Below, piece by piece: positions 1 to 8,627 of a DNA stretch of 27,054 nucleotides; position 1 is the stretch's first letter; the number at the start of each line of letters is the position of its first letter. The DNA is taken from NCBI GenBank assembly GCA_902767355.1, contig CACXHG010000179.1, positions 1-27,054 of the forward strand. Direction: 5' to 3'. The notes under the pieces are model-generated. The model saw only the letters and a list, made by a program, of their open reading frames with translations. It did no database searches and was not told the origin of the DNA. The stretch is from an uncultured Bacteroidia bacterium. Its GTDB lineage: Bacteria; Bacteroidota; Bacteroidia; Bacteroidales; UBA932. The position numbers were made by a program, and so were the translations under genes.

Positions 1-1
1 A

Positions 2-973
2 ATGCTCTGCTGGGGCTCCTGGGGCAACACTCAGAAGCTGGCCGCAAAGAGCTGGCGCTATGAACTTTTCTATTGGGACTATGTGATCGGTATGGTCATT
101 TTCTCGCTGATTCTGGCGTTCACCGCCGGCAGCATCGGAAGCCAGGGCCGCCCGTTCTTGCAGGACCTCGCGCAAGCTGATTGGAAGAATATCGGATGGG
201 TTGTTCTCGGAGGTGTGATTTTCAATATCTCCAATATCCTGCTCGCGGCTTCTACATCTATTGCCGGACTTTCCGTAGCCTTCCCCGTCGGTGTGGGATT
301 AGCACTGGTACTCGGTGTTATCAACAACTATAGGGTCGCCATAGAACAGGGCTCTAAGACTGGCGATGTAACCCTGCTTGCAATTGGTGTCGCATTGGTC
401 GTACTTGCAGTCATCTGCAATGGCGTTGCCGCCGGCAAGAAGGGGGGTAATGACATATCGAAAGCCAATCAAAGAAAAGGCATTATTCTAGCCATACTGG
501 CAGGTGTTATTATGTCGTTCTTCTCATCGTTCGTAATGCGTGCGATGGATACGGCGAATTTCGTCAGTCCCGAAGAAGGCAAGCTTACTCCTTATACCGC
601 TATGGTCATTTTCTCAATCGGCGTATTCTTGTGCAATATCATAGTGAACACCATCGTTATGAAGAAACCCTTCGTTGGAGAGCCTGTTTCCTATAAACAG
701 TACTTCTCCGGCAATATGAAAACTCATCTTGTGGGAGTTCTTGGCGGTATTATCTGGGCCATAGGAACGGCTTTGAGCTATATTACCGCAGAGAAAGCTG
801 GCCCCGCCGTTTCCTATGCACTGGGTCAGGGCGCACCTATGATTGCCGCAATCTGGGGCGTATTCATCTGGAAGGAGTTCAAGGGTGCTCCCAAGAAGGT
901 ATACTGGCTGCTGGCCCTTATGTTTGTCCTGTTCATCGCAGGTCTTGCCTGCGTGGTCAAGGCTGGTATGTAA
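2..973 (+). CDS. GRP/DMT-superfamily sugar transporter, 5'-truncated
   Basis: Integral inner-membrane permease of the glucose/ribose porter (GRP) type in the drug/metabolite transporter superfamily, probably importing a monosaccharide with protons. The visible 323 residues hold about nine hydrophobic helices. The first residues (MLCWGSWGNTQKL) match the end of the conserved first helix of this family, so the ATG at position 2 is probably an internal methionine and the real start lies left of the window. A rho-independent terminator follows the stop, separating it from the GH127 gene. In Bacteroidales I recall such transporters near ribokinase or nucleoside-hydrolase genes; here the only visible sugar neighbour is the arabinofuranosidase, so L-arabinose or a related pentose is a guess. 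The family call is fairly firm, the substrate is not. Confidence 0.8.
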   Translation: MLCWGSWGNTQKLAAKSWRYELFYWDYVIGMVIFSLILAFTAGSIGSQGRPFLQDLAQADWKNIGWVVLGGVIFNISNILLAASTSIAGLSVAFPVGVGLALVLGVINNYRVAIEQGSKTGDVTLLAIGVALVVLAVICNGVAAGKKGGNDISKANQRKGIILAILAGVIMSFFSSFVMRAMDTANFVSPEEGKLTPYTAMVIFSIGVFLCNIIVNTIVMKKPFVGEPVSYKQYFSGNMKTHLVGVLGGIIWAIGTALSYITAEKAGPAVSYALGQGAPMIAAIWGVFIWKEFKGAPKKVYWLLALMFVLFIAGLACVVKAGM

Positions 974-999
974 AAAACCGCCATCATCTTTAGTTTTAG

Positions 1000-1034
1000 C
1001 TGTCCGGCTCCTTTCGGAGTCGGACAGTTTTTTT
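1000..1034 (+). terminator. Rho-independent terminator after the sugar transporter gene
   Basis: A 12-bp stem (CTGTCCGGCTCC at 1000-1011 with GGAGTCGGACAG at 1016-1027, one G-U pair) closes a TTTC loop and is followed at once by seven T residues. This is a textbook intrinsic terminator for transcription from the left. Its T-tract directly abuts the putative -7 box of the next gene. Confidence 0.9.
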
Positions 1035-1043
1035 GTAACTTAG
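1012..1043 (+). promoter_or_regulatory. Putative Bacteroidota promoter of the GH127 gene
   Basis: TAACTTAG at 1036-1043 matches the -7 consensus TAnnTTTG at all but one fixed position. A TTTC (consensus TTTG) lies 20 bases upstream, in the loop of the terminator. The box ends 4 bases before the ATG, so a very short or absent leader is predicted. Both boxes are imperfect. Confidence 0.4.
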
Positions 1044-1047
1044 CGCT

Positions 1048-2901
1048 ATGAAACGCTTTGTCCATCTTTTTCCGATTGCCATCGCTGCTGTCTTGCTCGC
1101 CGCTTGTAATGGCGGCCAAAGCGCAAAAACCCACAAACTCATAACCCCCGTCAAATTCTCCGACGTGACCATCAACGACGGCTTCTGGAGCCCTCGGCTG
1201 CAAAGTCACAAAGATGTCACCCTCAAGGTATGCATAGACCAGATAGAAAACCAGACGGGCCGCATACAGAATTTCCGCAATGCCGCAGCCGGCAGCGGAG
1301 AGCACTCGGGCATCTTTTTCGACGACTCCGACGTGTACAAGGCGCTGGAAGGGATGGCCTACTCGCTGCAGAACAACCCCGACCCTGAGCTGGAGGCCAA
1401 GTGCGACGAGTGGATAGACCTGTTCGCGGCGGCTCAGCAGGGCGACGGCTATATCAACACCTATTACACCCTGACCGGGCTAGAAAACCGCTGGAGCGAC
1501 ATGGACAAGCACGAGATGTACTGCGCCGGCCATCTGACCGAGGCGGCGGTGGCGTATTACAACGTCACCGGCAAGCGCAAGCTGCTGGATGTGGCCATAA
1601 AGATGGCGGACCATATGATGACAGTGTTCGGCCCGGGCAAACGCGACTGGGTCCCCGGCCACGAAGAGATAGAGTTGGCTCTGGTGAAGCTCTACGGCGT
1701 TACCGGCGAGAAGAAATATCTGGATTTTGCCCAGTGGCTGCTGGAAGAACGCGGTCGCGGATACGGCACCTGGAGCGCTTTGGCAGCCGAGAATCACTAT
1801 CAGGACAGCAGGCCGGTGCGCGAAATGACCGATATCTCCGGCCACGCGGTGCGGGCAATGTATCTCTATTGCGGCATGGCAGATGTGGCGGCTTACACTG
1901 GGGACCAGGGCTATATCGATGCCCTGCACCGCCTCTGGGACGACGTGGTGCTGCGCAATATGTACATTACAGGCGGCATAGGCCAGAGTGCTTCCAACGA
2001 GGGCTTTACCACCGATTACAGCCTCCCCAACCTGACCGCCTACTGCGAAACCTGCGCCTCGGTGGGCATGGTGCTCTGGAACTGGCGCATGAACCAGTTT
2101 ACCGGCGATGCCAAGTATATCGACGTTCTGGAGCGCTCCATGTACAACGGCGCCCTGGCGGGCATTTCGCTGGCGGGAGACCGTTTCTTCTATGTCAATC
2201 CTCTGGAATCCACCGGCAGTCACCATCGCCAGCCGTGGTACGGATGCGCCTGCTGCCCCAGCCAGATATGCCGCTTTTTGCCGTCGATAGGCAATTATGT
2301 CTATGGCGTTGCGGCCGACGGCATCTATGTGAATCTTTATATGGGCAACTCGGCCTCGGTCAAGCTTGGCAGCCGCAAGGTGACGCTGACTCAGGAAACC
2401 GATTATCCCTGGGATGGGGCCGTGGCCCTGACTGTGGGCTGCAAACGGCCTTTCAAATCGGCTTTGCGGCTCAGAATCCCCGGCTGGTGCAAGGCCTATG
2501 AACTGACAGTCAACGGCCAGGCGGCAGACGCCCCGGTAGAGAAAGGCTATGCGGTGCTCAATCGCAAATGGCACGACGGCGACCGCATCGCCCTGAATAT
2601 GTCTATGCCGGCAGAGATCGTGGCCGCCGACCCTCGCGTCAAGGAAGACGAAGGCTGCCGTGCAGTGCAGCGCGGCCCGCTGGTGTATTGCATGGAAGAG
2701 GTTGACAACCCGGACTTTGCCGAACTCTGCATTGAAGAAGATACCAGCTTTGATGCCGTGTGGGAGAGCGACCTGCTGCGCGGCGTGACAACCCTCAGCG
2801 CCACCGTCGGCGACCGCGAGATGAAACTCATCCCCTACTACGCCTGGGACAACCGCGAGGCGGGCAGAATGCGCGTCTGGATTCCCCTCTCAGGAGAATA
2901 G
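1048..2901 (+). CDS. GH127 family beta-L-arabinofuranosidase, lipoprotein
   Basis: 617-residue glycoside hydrolase predicted to release beta-L-arabinofuranose from plant-type arabinan or glycoprotein side chains. Residues 1-20 form a lipoprotein signal with lipobox LLAAC, so the enzyme is membrane-anchored (periplasm or cell surface). The (alpha/alpha)6-barrel part spans roughly residues 35-430, with beta-sandwich sequence after it. The family active site is readable: E318 in NEGFTTDY (counterpart of the acid/base Glu), E334 and C336 in YCETC, and C402-C403 in CACCPS, which correspond to the zinc ligands and cysteine nucleophile described for Bifidobacterium HypBA1. Length is close to the usual 630-660. 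It follows a sugar transporter but behind a terminator. Its stop abuts the stop of the opposite-strand hicB gene. GH127 members differ in linkage and substrate preference, so the exact substrate is open. Confidence 0.9.
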   Translation: MKRFVHLFPIAIAAVLLAACNGGQSAKTHKLITPVKFSDVTINDGFWSPRLQSHKDVTLKVCIDQIENQTGRIQNFRNAAAGSGEHSGIFFDDSDVYKALEGMAYSLQNNPDPELEAKCDEWIDLFAAAQQGDGYINTYYTLTGLENRWSDMDKHEMYCAGHLTEAAVAYYNVTGKRKLLDVAIKMADHMMTVFGPGKRDWVPGHEEIELALVKLYGVTGEKKYLDFAQWLLEERGRGYGTWSALAAENHYQDSRPVREMTDISGHAVRAMYLYCGMADVAAYTGDQGYIDALHRLWDDVVLRNMYITGGIGQSASNEGFTTDYSLPNLTAYCETCASVGMVLWNWRMNQFTGDAKYIDVLERSMYNGALAGISLAGDRFFYVNPLESTGSHHRQPWYGCACCPSQICRFLPSIGNYVYGVAADGIYVNLYMGNSASVKLGSRKVTLTQETDYPWDGAVALTVGCKRPFKSALRLRIPGWCKAYELTVNGQAADAPVEKGYAVLNRKWHDGDRIALNMSMPAEIVAADPRVKEDEGCRAVQRGPLVYCMEEVDNPDFAELCIEEDTSFDAVWESDLLRGVTTLSATVGDREMKLIPYYAWDNREAGRMRVWIPLSGE

Positions 2902-3303
2902 TTACGCGAAACGCACGGCTGTAAGCTCACGGGCAAACTTTTCGACCCCTTTCTGGATCTTGTCGATGGTTTTGCGCGTGGGCTTGCGTCGTCCATGCAG
3001 GTAATGCCCGAGCTGGGCCTGATTGACGCCTGTGATTATCGAGAGCCCGGCCAGGGAGAAGGTCTTGCCGTAAGCAGCCAGAAAACTCTCAGTATCATAG
3101 AAAAATTCGTATTCGATCTCTTCGAAGGGCTTGCCTATCTCTTTGTAATACTCGCGCATACCGTCGTAGGAGAGGTCAAAGTCCTTGATGGTCTCCTGGA
3201 CGGTTTTACCCTCGCCAATCAACCCATAATCCAGATCATTATCATCCATATAGGCCGAATACCCATACTGAGACGGCTCAATAAAAACCTTTATCTTTTT
3301 CAT
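2902..3303 (-). CDS. hicB: HicB-type antitoxin with C-terminal helix-turn-helix
   Basis: 133-residue antitoxin expected to bind and neutralise HicA and to repress its own promoter. Residues 1-60 resemble the degenerate RNase H-like HicB fold (IKVFIEPSQYGYSAY, then acidic turns and GEGKTVQETI). Residues about 80-120 look like an XRE-type helix-turn-helix (LAGLSIITGVNQAQLGHYL, then a basic RRKPTRKT stretch), which would be the DNA-binding part. It lies 6 bases after hicA on the same strand, the normal toxin-first order. Its stop codon directly abuts that of the GH127 gene. Family assignment comes from sequence pattern plus the adjacent HicA; toxicity is not shown. Confidence 0.8.
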   Translation of the reverse strand: MKKIKVFIEPSQYGYSAYMDDNDLDYGLIGEGKTVQETIKDFDLSYDGMREYYKEIGKPFEEIEYEFFYDTESFLAAYGKTFSLAGLSIITGVNQAQLGHYLHGRRKPTRKTIDKIQKGVEKFARELTAVRFA

Positions 3304-3309
3304 AGTATC

Positions 3310-3498
3310 TTAATTAAGACCTGACTCCTTTTTAATTGACTTTAGTGTTCCCGTTGCTACCTCCAGACTGGTGTGGTTACTCATTTGAAATTGCCTGCCA
3401 GTGCGTGGGCTATACCACAAAGGATGTCCGTGACTATCCCTGCCGGTATAATAGCACCCGATTCTCTTCAACTTTCTCTCCAGCTCACTGTATTTCAT
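3310..3498 (-). CDS. hicA: HicA-type mRNA interferase toxin
   Basis: 62-residue protein with the HicA double-stranded-RNA-binding-like fold pattern: MKYSELERKLKRIGC, then a Ser22-His23 pair where HicA toxins carry their catalytic histidine, then NHTSLEVATGTLKSIKKESGL, very like the family's RHSKELKPGTLRSILKQAGL ending. HicA toxins cleave mRNA until HicB binds them. The ATG at 3498 is chosen because the homology starts there and a promoter box lies just upstream; the same frame stays open further upstream, but that would run through the promoter and into comM. The gene lies 38 bases downstream of comM on the same strand and appears to have its own promoter. Confidence 0.82.
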   Translation of the reverse strand: MKYSELERKLKRIGCYYTGRDSHGHPLWYSPRTGRQFQMSNHTSLEVATGTLKSIKKESGLN

Positions 3499-3500
3499 CG

Positions 3501-3532
3501 CAAACGTATTAAAAATCCTACTACTTTCCAAA
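3501..3532 (-). promoter_or_regulatory. Promoter of hicAB
   Basis: On the minus strand, TTTG (complement of 3529-3532) is followed after exactly 20 bases by TACGTTTG (complement of 3501-3508), a perfect match to the Bacteroidota -33/-7 consensus. The -7 box ends only 2 bases before the hicA ATG, so the predicted transcript starts at or inside the start codon. Confidence 0.75.
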
Positions 3533-3536
3533 TTGG

Positions 3537-5063
3537 TCAGTGCTCGAAACGGTCGAGGTTGCGATATTGGAGGGCTTCTGCAATGCACTCCGTAGAAATA
3601 TCTTCCAGGCCGGCGAGGTCGGCTATGGTGCGGGACAGCTTGAGAATACGGCTGTAGGCACGTGCCGAAAGGTTGAGCTTGTCTATGATCTTGTTCAGGA
3701 AATCGCCTTGGGAAGCAGTCAGGCGGCAATATTTGCCCAGCATACGGGCGGTCATCGCAGAATTGGTGAATATGCCTTCGCCGGCAAAGCGGTCCAACTG
3801 CAGCCTGCGGGCCGCTGCCACCCTTGCCGCAATAACGCTGCTGGGCTCTGCTTTCTGCTGAGCCACAAGCACTTCTGCCGGAATTCTCTTAACGAAAACA
3901 TGCATGTCTATTCTGTCCATCATCGGGCCTGAGACGCGCGTCATATACTGGGTGATGTCGCGCTGCGAGCACTTGCATTTGCCGCTCTCATCGCCATAAT
4001 AACCGCAGGGGCAGGGATTCATGGAGGCCACGAACATAAACTGGCAGGGATATTCTACCCTGTAGCGGGCCCGGGAAATCACAATTTTGCCGTCTTCCAA
4101 TGGCTGCCGCAGCAAATCCAGGGTAGCACGGCTGAACAGGTTCACCTCATCCAGGTACAGGACGCCATTATGGGCCAAAGAGATCTCGCCGGGCATCGCA
4201 TCGCTGCCGCCGCCCAGCAGCGAGACTTTGCTGGCGCTGTTGTGCGGGGCGCGGAAGGGGCGCTCGGAGAGCAGGCCGCAGCGCCCGACCGACTTGCCGG
4301 CCACCGAATAGATCTTGCTCGTCTGGATGGATTCGCCCTTGCTCATTGGCGGCAGGATAGATGGCAGGCAACTAGCCATCAGGGTTTTGCCGCAGCCGGG
4401 ACTTCCGATCAGAATCAGATTGTGGCCCCCGGCTGCTGCAATTTCCAACCCGCGGCGGGCTTCGGCCTGACCCTTCACATCCTTGAAGTCGGCCTTATGC
4501 CCCACTGCCGCAGGCTGCCCTGCCAGACGGCGCATCACCAGCTCCTCTGAGCGCAACTCGCCCTTCAGTATGGAAATAACATCGGCAAGAGTATGCACCC
4601 CGTAGATGGTGGCGCCGTCAAGATCCACCGCCTCCATGGCAGCATCGTGCGGGAAGATAAACTTCCTGAAACCGCTGGCGATGCTGCTGTCGGTGATGGG
4701 CAGCGTCCCATAAATATTGCGTATTCGGCCGTCCAGAGCCAGTTCCCCCATAATAATGTAATTCTCAAGCCCGAAGGGCTCTATCACCTCCATTGCGCAG
4801 AGCAGGGCCACGGCTATTGCCAAATCGAAACTCGAGCCTTCCTTGCGTATGTCGGCCGGGGCCAGATTTATGACAATGCGCTTGCCAGGCAGCGAATAGC
4901 CATAACTGCGAAGGGCGGTGGTGATGCGCATCAGGCTCTCCTTGACGGCAATGTCCGGCATGCCGACGATATAGATTCCCACACCAGCAGAGATATCCGT
5001 CTCCACCGTTACCGTCACCACATTAAGCCCAATGCACGCAGCTGCGTATGTCTTGCAAATCAT
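3537..5063 (-). CDS. comM: YifB/ComM family Mg-chelatase-like AAA+ ATPase
   Basis: 508-residue cytosolic ATPase. ComM acts as a helicase aiding branch migration when transformed DNA is integrated; in non-competent bacteria the role is unclear. Visible parts: an N-terminal ChlI-like domain (ICKTYAAACIGLN through NLAPADIRKEGSSFDLAIA), Walker A GSPGCGKT, Walker B LYLDEVN, the family signature NPCPCGYYGD, and a C-terminal Mg-chelatase domain ending in the SARAYSRILKLSRTIADL pattern. I chose the ATG at 5063 over an upstream in-frame ATG at 5132 because the family starts close to this methionine, the resulting length is typical, and a perfect -7 box lies between the two. It is divergent from the serine hydrolase operon and upstream of hicAB. 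Confidence 0.93.
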   Translation of the reverse strand: MICKTYAAACIGLNVVTVTVETDISAGVGIYIVGMPDIAVKESLMRITTALRSYGYSLPGKRIVINLAPADIRKEGSSFDLAIAVALLCAMEVIEPFGLENYIIMGELALDGRIRNIYGTLPITDSSIASGFRKFIFPHDAAMEAVDLDGATIYGVHTLADVISILKGELRSEELVMRRLAGQPAAVGHKADFKDVKGQAEARRGLEIAAAGGHNLILIGSPGCGKTLMASCLPSILPPMSKGESIQTSKIYSVAGKSVGRCGLLSERPFRAPHNSASKVSLLGGGSDAMPGEISLAHNGVLYLDEVNLFSRATLDLLRQPLEDGKIVISRARYRVEYPCQFMFVASMNPCPCGYYGDESGKCKCSQRDITQYMTRVSGPMMDRIDMHVFVKRIPAEVLVAQQKAEPSSVIAARVAAARRLQLDRFAGEGIFTNSAMTARMLGKYCRLTASQGDFLNKIIDKLNLSARAYSRILKLSRTIADLAGLEDISTECIAEALQYRNLDRFEH

Positions 5064-5077
5064 AGTTTTTTTTCTGG

Positions 5078-5109
5078 CAAATATAGCCCGCCGGCAAGCC
5101 CTTCGCAAT
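5078..5109 (-). promoter_or_regulatory. Promoter of comM
   Basis: Minus strand: TATATTTG (complement of 5078-5085) matches the -7 consensus exactly. ATTG (complement of 5106-5109), one base off TTTG, lies 20 bases upstream. The expected leader is about 10-12 bases. Confidence 0.6.
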
Positions 5110-5181
5110 AGCCAAAACTTCCATAATATCAAATATTTACGTATTCAAAAACATCAAACATGATTTCAAAAAAAACTATGG

Positions 5182-5216
5182 ATTGAATTTCATTGAAAAG
5201 AATTATCGTAAATTTG
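5182..5216 (+). promoter_or_regulatory. Promoter of the serine hydrolase operon
   Basis: TAAATTTG at 5209-5216 is a perfect -7 box ending 4 bases before the ATG at 5221. The -33 element is less clear: ATTG at 5182-5185 is 23 bases upstream and TTTC at 5188-5191 is 17 bases upstream. A near-leaderless message is predicted. Confidence 0.6.
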
Positions 5217-5220
5217 TAAA

Positions 5221-6981
5221 ATGATGAAAACACTTCGATATATCCTGATTTTTGCCGCCGGCCTGCTGCTCTGGCAGTGCAAGCCGGAGCCGGTTCCACA
5301 GCCGGAACCCGCCGTAGAGGCGGCAATCAGCATCATAGGGCCGTCTGACATCAGCATTACGGAAGATGTCCCCGGCGGCTCGGTCAGTTTCATCAGCACC
5401 TTGGAATGGACTGCCACGCCAAGCGTTTCCTGGATAAGTGTCGACCCGGCAAGCGGCAGCGGCGCATCCGATGTCGTGACGTTGAATATCACTTGCCAGG
5501 CCAACCCGGGCGAAGAGGCCCGCAGCGGCGAAATAGCCATCGTCTCCGGAGCTGTCTCCAGGCTTATCTCCGTGGTCCAGGCAGGGAAGCGGCCTGCCGG
5601 CCCCAAGTCCACGGAGTGCGAGCTCGCGGCCGTCCGCTTTTTCAGCTCTTCAAACCCGTCGCTCGATGCGACATTGTCGGTAATCCCGCGGTCTATCCGC
5701 GGTTTCAGACTGCTGCTGATCACTTTTCCCGATGGCGCCGATATGGCGAATATGGTCGGAGCCTTCGAGGTGAGCAAACAGGCCAAAGTTTTTTCTGAAG
5801 ATAAGGAAATCATCAGCGGCAGGACCGCCCTGGACTTCACCAGGTGCAACAGTGTGACTGTGGTGGCCGAAGACGGAGAGCACTCCACCGAATATCTGGT
5901 CATTTCCCGCAAGGGGGACCCGTCTGTCGACAACAAGGTTTACGACTTCATGTCCAACTATAACATCCCGGCAGTGGGGCTCGCCCTCACAAAGGGAGAA
6001 GAGATTGTTTATAAGGCCGGGTATGGCCTGGCAGAGGCCGAGGCCGGACATCTGGTGTACTGCACCCCGGAGCATCTTTTCCGCCTGGCCAGCGTGAGCA
6101 AGAGCATCACGGCCATCTGCATCCTCAGCCTGTGCCAGGAAGGGAAGCTGAGCCTGGACGACAAGGTTTTTGCTCCCGGAGGGGTCCTGTCGGACCTGTT
6201 CCCGGGCGACCATGTCAAATGGGCCGACGATATCAGGGTGCGGGACCTGCTGACCCACCGCAGCGGCTGGACAAACTACTGCACCGGCGGCACGGACCCT
6301 ATCTATACGGGCGACAGCCGTTTCTATGGGAAAAGCGTGCGGCAGCGGGTCGAATATCTGCTCAAGAATGTCAATCTCGCCTATAGCCCTGGTACCTACT
6401 ATTCGTATTACAACATGGGATACTGCATTCTTGGCCTGATAATTGAGCAAATCTCGGTCAAGAGCTACGAGACATATATGAGAGAGATTACAGCAAAGGC
6501 CGGAGCCGGTGACATCTGGGTATCCAAAACACCCCGCAGCGGCAAACGGGCCAACGAATGCATATTCTACTCCCAGGACGGCGGCTACCCCTATGACAAC
6601 AATATGGAAATATCCGCCGCCTGCGGTGGCCTGACCGCCTCTGCAGTGGATCTGGCGCGCATTCTTACGGCCATCGACTACGGCAGCGTCAAGGCTGACA
6701 TCCTTGGCAGAGAGTGGCTGGACGCAATGTACACCAATTACACCAGCCCTGGCGGCAAGGCAGGCTATGGCTTCGGCTGGTGGATAGAGCATTACACGAT
6801 GAACGACTGGGCGGCCTACCACACCGGCAGCCTCTCCGGCACCAAGACCCTCTGGGTCCGCGGCAAGACGGGCATAAACGGCGTAATACTTTGCAACTCC
6901 AGCAGTTATAAGGATTCTTTCGAGACCAATATGTTCACCACGCTCGACCACGCGATGTCCCGGATAAAGCAAGAGCATTAA
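5221..6981 (+). CDS. Lipoprotein serine hydrolase (class C beta-lactamase-like) with BACON-like N-terminal domain
   Basis: 586 residues. A lipoprotein signal ends in lipobox LWQC. Residues about 35-120 (EWTATPSVSWISVDPASGSG, then a NITCQANPGEEARSGEI strand) look like a BACON domain, a Bacteroidota beta-sandwich often thought to hold proteins near carbohydrate or mucin. Residues about 130-235 look like a second Ig-like surface domain (ending VVAEDGEHSTEYLVISR). The rest is a serine hydrolase of the beta-lactamase/penicillin-binding fold: S291-V-S-K294 gives the SxxK nucleophile and base, Y396-Y-N398 the YxN motif, and H534-T-G536 replaces KTG, as in class C-like esterases and D-amino-acid peptidases. 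It heads an operon with a TPR protein and an EnvC-like protein, so a role on peptidoglycan or an envelope ester is plausible. A second ATG follows the first immediately. Substrate unknown. Confidence 0.85.
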   Translation: MMKTLRYILIFAAGLLLWQCKPEPVPQPEPAVEAAISIIGPSDISITEDVPGGSVSFISTLEWTATPSVSWISVDPASGSGASDVVTLNITCQANPGEEARSGEIAIVSGAVSRLISVVQAGKRPAGPKSTECELAAVRFFSSSNPSLDATLSVIPRSIRGFRLLLITFPDGADMANMVGAFEVSKQAKVFSEDKEIISGRTALDFTRCNSVTVVAEDGEHSTEYLVISRKGDPSVDNKVYDFMSNYNIPAVGLALTKGEEIVYKAGYGLAEAEAGHLVYCTPEHLFRLASVSKSITAICILSLCQEGKLSLDDKVFAPGGVLSDLFPGDHVKWADDIRVRDLLTHRSGWTNYCTGGTDPIYTGDSRFYGKSVRQRVEYLLKNVNLAYSPGTYYSYYNMGYCILGLIIEQISVKSYETYMREITAKAGAGDIWVSKTPRSGKRANECIFYSQDGGYPYDNNMEISAACGGLTASAVDLARILTAIDYGSVKADILGREWLDAMYTNYTSPGGKAGYGFGWWIEHYTMNDWAAYHTGSLSGTKTLWVRGKTGINGVILCNSSSYKDSFETNMFTTLDHAMSRIKQEH

Positions 6982-6989
6982 AGAAAACA

Positions 6990-8627
6990 ATGAGACGGAT
7001 TAAATTCATATTTGCATTTTTATGCGCCCTGACCGCTTCCTTCATGGCAAACGCACAGTCCGAAGCCTTTCTGGAAGCCATACGCCTTTATTACAAGAAT
7101 GACGTCAGGGGCGCCTATAACCAGTTCAAGAAAGTCGTGGCCCAGGAACCCGACAACGACGCCGCATATTACTATCTGCACACCATGCTGCGCGACACTG
7201 CCGCAGCCACGAATATGCTCAAGAAGGCGGTGGAACTGGACGGCGACAACTATTGGTACAACTACGCCCTGGCTCAGGACTACATGGCGCAGGGCAAAAG
7301 CGAGCAGGCCGCCGAAATCCTGGAGAAACTGCTGGCCGACCATCCCAAGAAGACCAATCTGTATTCCGACCTGATAGGCGTATATGCCGCCTCCAAGCAG
7401 TACGACAAGGCTATGGACGCCATAGACAAGGTCGAGGCCAAGGTCGGCCCCTCCGACATACTGGCATCCATCCGGGCCGACATGCTGATGGCCCAGAACA
7501 AGCATCAGGAGGCTTACGACTTCATGCTGCAGTACTTCAACCAGACCCGCTCCCCCAGGGCGGCATGCTTTCTGGCGCAGTACAACGCCGCGACCTTCAA
7601 CAATCAGGAGGCGATCAAGTATTACGACGAAGCCCTGGCCGCCAATCCTTTCGACACCGAAGCCTTATATGGCAAAGCCCATATACACAGGGCGATGGGC
7701 CAGTACGACCTGTATTTCGAAAACATCCTCCCCTTCCTGGGCAATCCCGACATCCAGCCTCAGGCAAAAGTTGAATACATGGCCGACGTGCTTGGTCAGC
7801 AGCAGTTTGTATATACCTTCGCCCCGCAGGTGGACACCATGATGATGGCCCTCTACGCTTCGGCGCCGGCCGACTCGTCTGTGTGCTCGCTTACAAGCAC
7901 TTATCTTTATCAGCGCGGGCAGGTGGACCAGGCTCTCGAGATGGCCCGCCGCAATGCCGAGAATTATCCTGAGAGCTTCAATCTGAGTTTTTCCTACCCG
8001 CTCATGCAGTTTTACAGCAGCGACTACGCCGGGGCCATTTCCAGCGCAAGCGTTGCCCTGCAGCGCTTTCCGGGCAATATCGACCTGCTGCAACTGCGCG
8101 CCATGAGCCTCTGGCAGTCCGGCGATCTGGACGGTGCCATAGAGGATTACAAGAAAGCCCTCGACGGAGCCGAGAAGGGCAGTCAGATGCAACTTGGCAT
8201 CTTCAGCGCCCTGGGAGACCTGTATCATGTCAAAGGGGACCAGAAGATCGCTTTTGCCTACTACGACAAGGCTTTGAAGATAGACGACAAGTATGCTCCG
8301 GTGCTGAACAACTACGCCTACTACATAAGCGAGCGCTACAGCGCCCCTGTGACCAAGATTCCCAAGGACCTCAAGAAGGCGCGCGACATGAGCCGCATCA
8401 CCATAGAGAAGGAGCCCGACAATGCCACCTATCTGGACACCTACGCCTGGATTCTGCACCTGATGGGGCAGGATCTGGAGGCCAAGGCCATCTTCAAACA
8501 TGCGATGATACACGGCGGCAAGGAGAGCGGCGTGATCTTAAGGCACTATGCCACCGTGCTCAAAGCCCTGGGCGAGAACGATTTGGCTGCCGTATATGAC
8601 AAACAGGCCAAACAATTGGGAGAGTGA
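6990..8627 (+). CDS. Periplasmic tetratricopeptide repeat protein
   Basis: 545 residues with a Sec signal peptide (residues 1-23, ending ANAQ) and no lipobox, followed by a near-continuous series of about ten TPR-like helical hairpins. Recognisable units include GAYNQFKKVVAQEPDNDAAY, the AAEILEKLLADHP unit, AIKYYDEALAANPFDTEALY and DGAIEDYKKALDGAE. TPR arrays are protein-binding scaffolds; nothing here indicates an enzyme. It starts 8 bases after the serine hydrolase stop, and its stop overlaps the start of the EnvC-like gene by 4 bases, so the three are surely co-transcribed. Long TPR proteins next to an EnvC homologue are a conserved arrangement in Bacteroidales as I recall it, which supports an envelope or cell-division role, but the partner is unknown. 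Confidence 0.85.
   Translation: MRRIKFIFAFLCALTASFMANAQSEAFLEAIRLYYKNDVRGAYNQFKKVVAQEPDNDAAYYYLHTMLRDTAAATNMLKKAVELDGDNYWYNYALAQDYMAQGKSEQAAEILEKLLADHPKKTNLYSDLIGVYAASKQYDKAMDAIDKVEAKVGPSDILASIRADMLMAQNKHQEAYDFMLQYFNQTRSPRAACFLAQYNAATFNNQEAIKYYDEALAANPFDTEALYGKAHIHRAMGQYDLYFENILPFLGNPDIQPQAKVEYMADVLGQQQFVYTFAPQVDTMMMALYASAPADSSVCSLTSTYLYQRGQVDQALEMARRNAENYPESFNLSFSYPLMQFYSSDYAGAISSASVALQRFPGNIDLLQLRAMSLWQSGDLDGAIEDYKKALDGAEKGSQMQLGIFSALGDLYHVKGDQKIAFAYYDKALKIDDKYAPVLNNYAYYISERYSAPVTKIPKDLKKARDMSRITIEKEPDNATYLDTYAWILHLMGQDLEAKAIFKHAMIHGGKESGVILRHYATVLKALGENDLAAVYDKQAKQLGE

Noticed and set aside
1401..2574. Long open frames in other frames and on the minus strand inside the GH127 gene
   Set aside because: Arg- and Pro-rich shadow translations typical of GC-rich DNA; the GH127 frame holds all active-site residues.
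5064..5132. Upstream ATG at 5132 as the comM start
   Set aside because: It would add 23 residues absent from the family and would place the perfect -7 box inside the coding sequence.
5650..6990. 446-codon open frame on the minus strand opposite the serine hydrolase
   Set aside because: It has no recognisable domain and is a GC-rich shadow of a gene with clear SxxK, YxN and HTG motifs.
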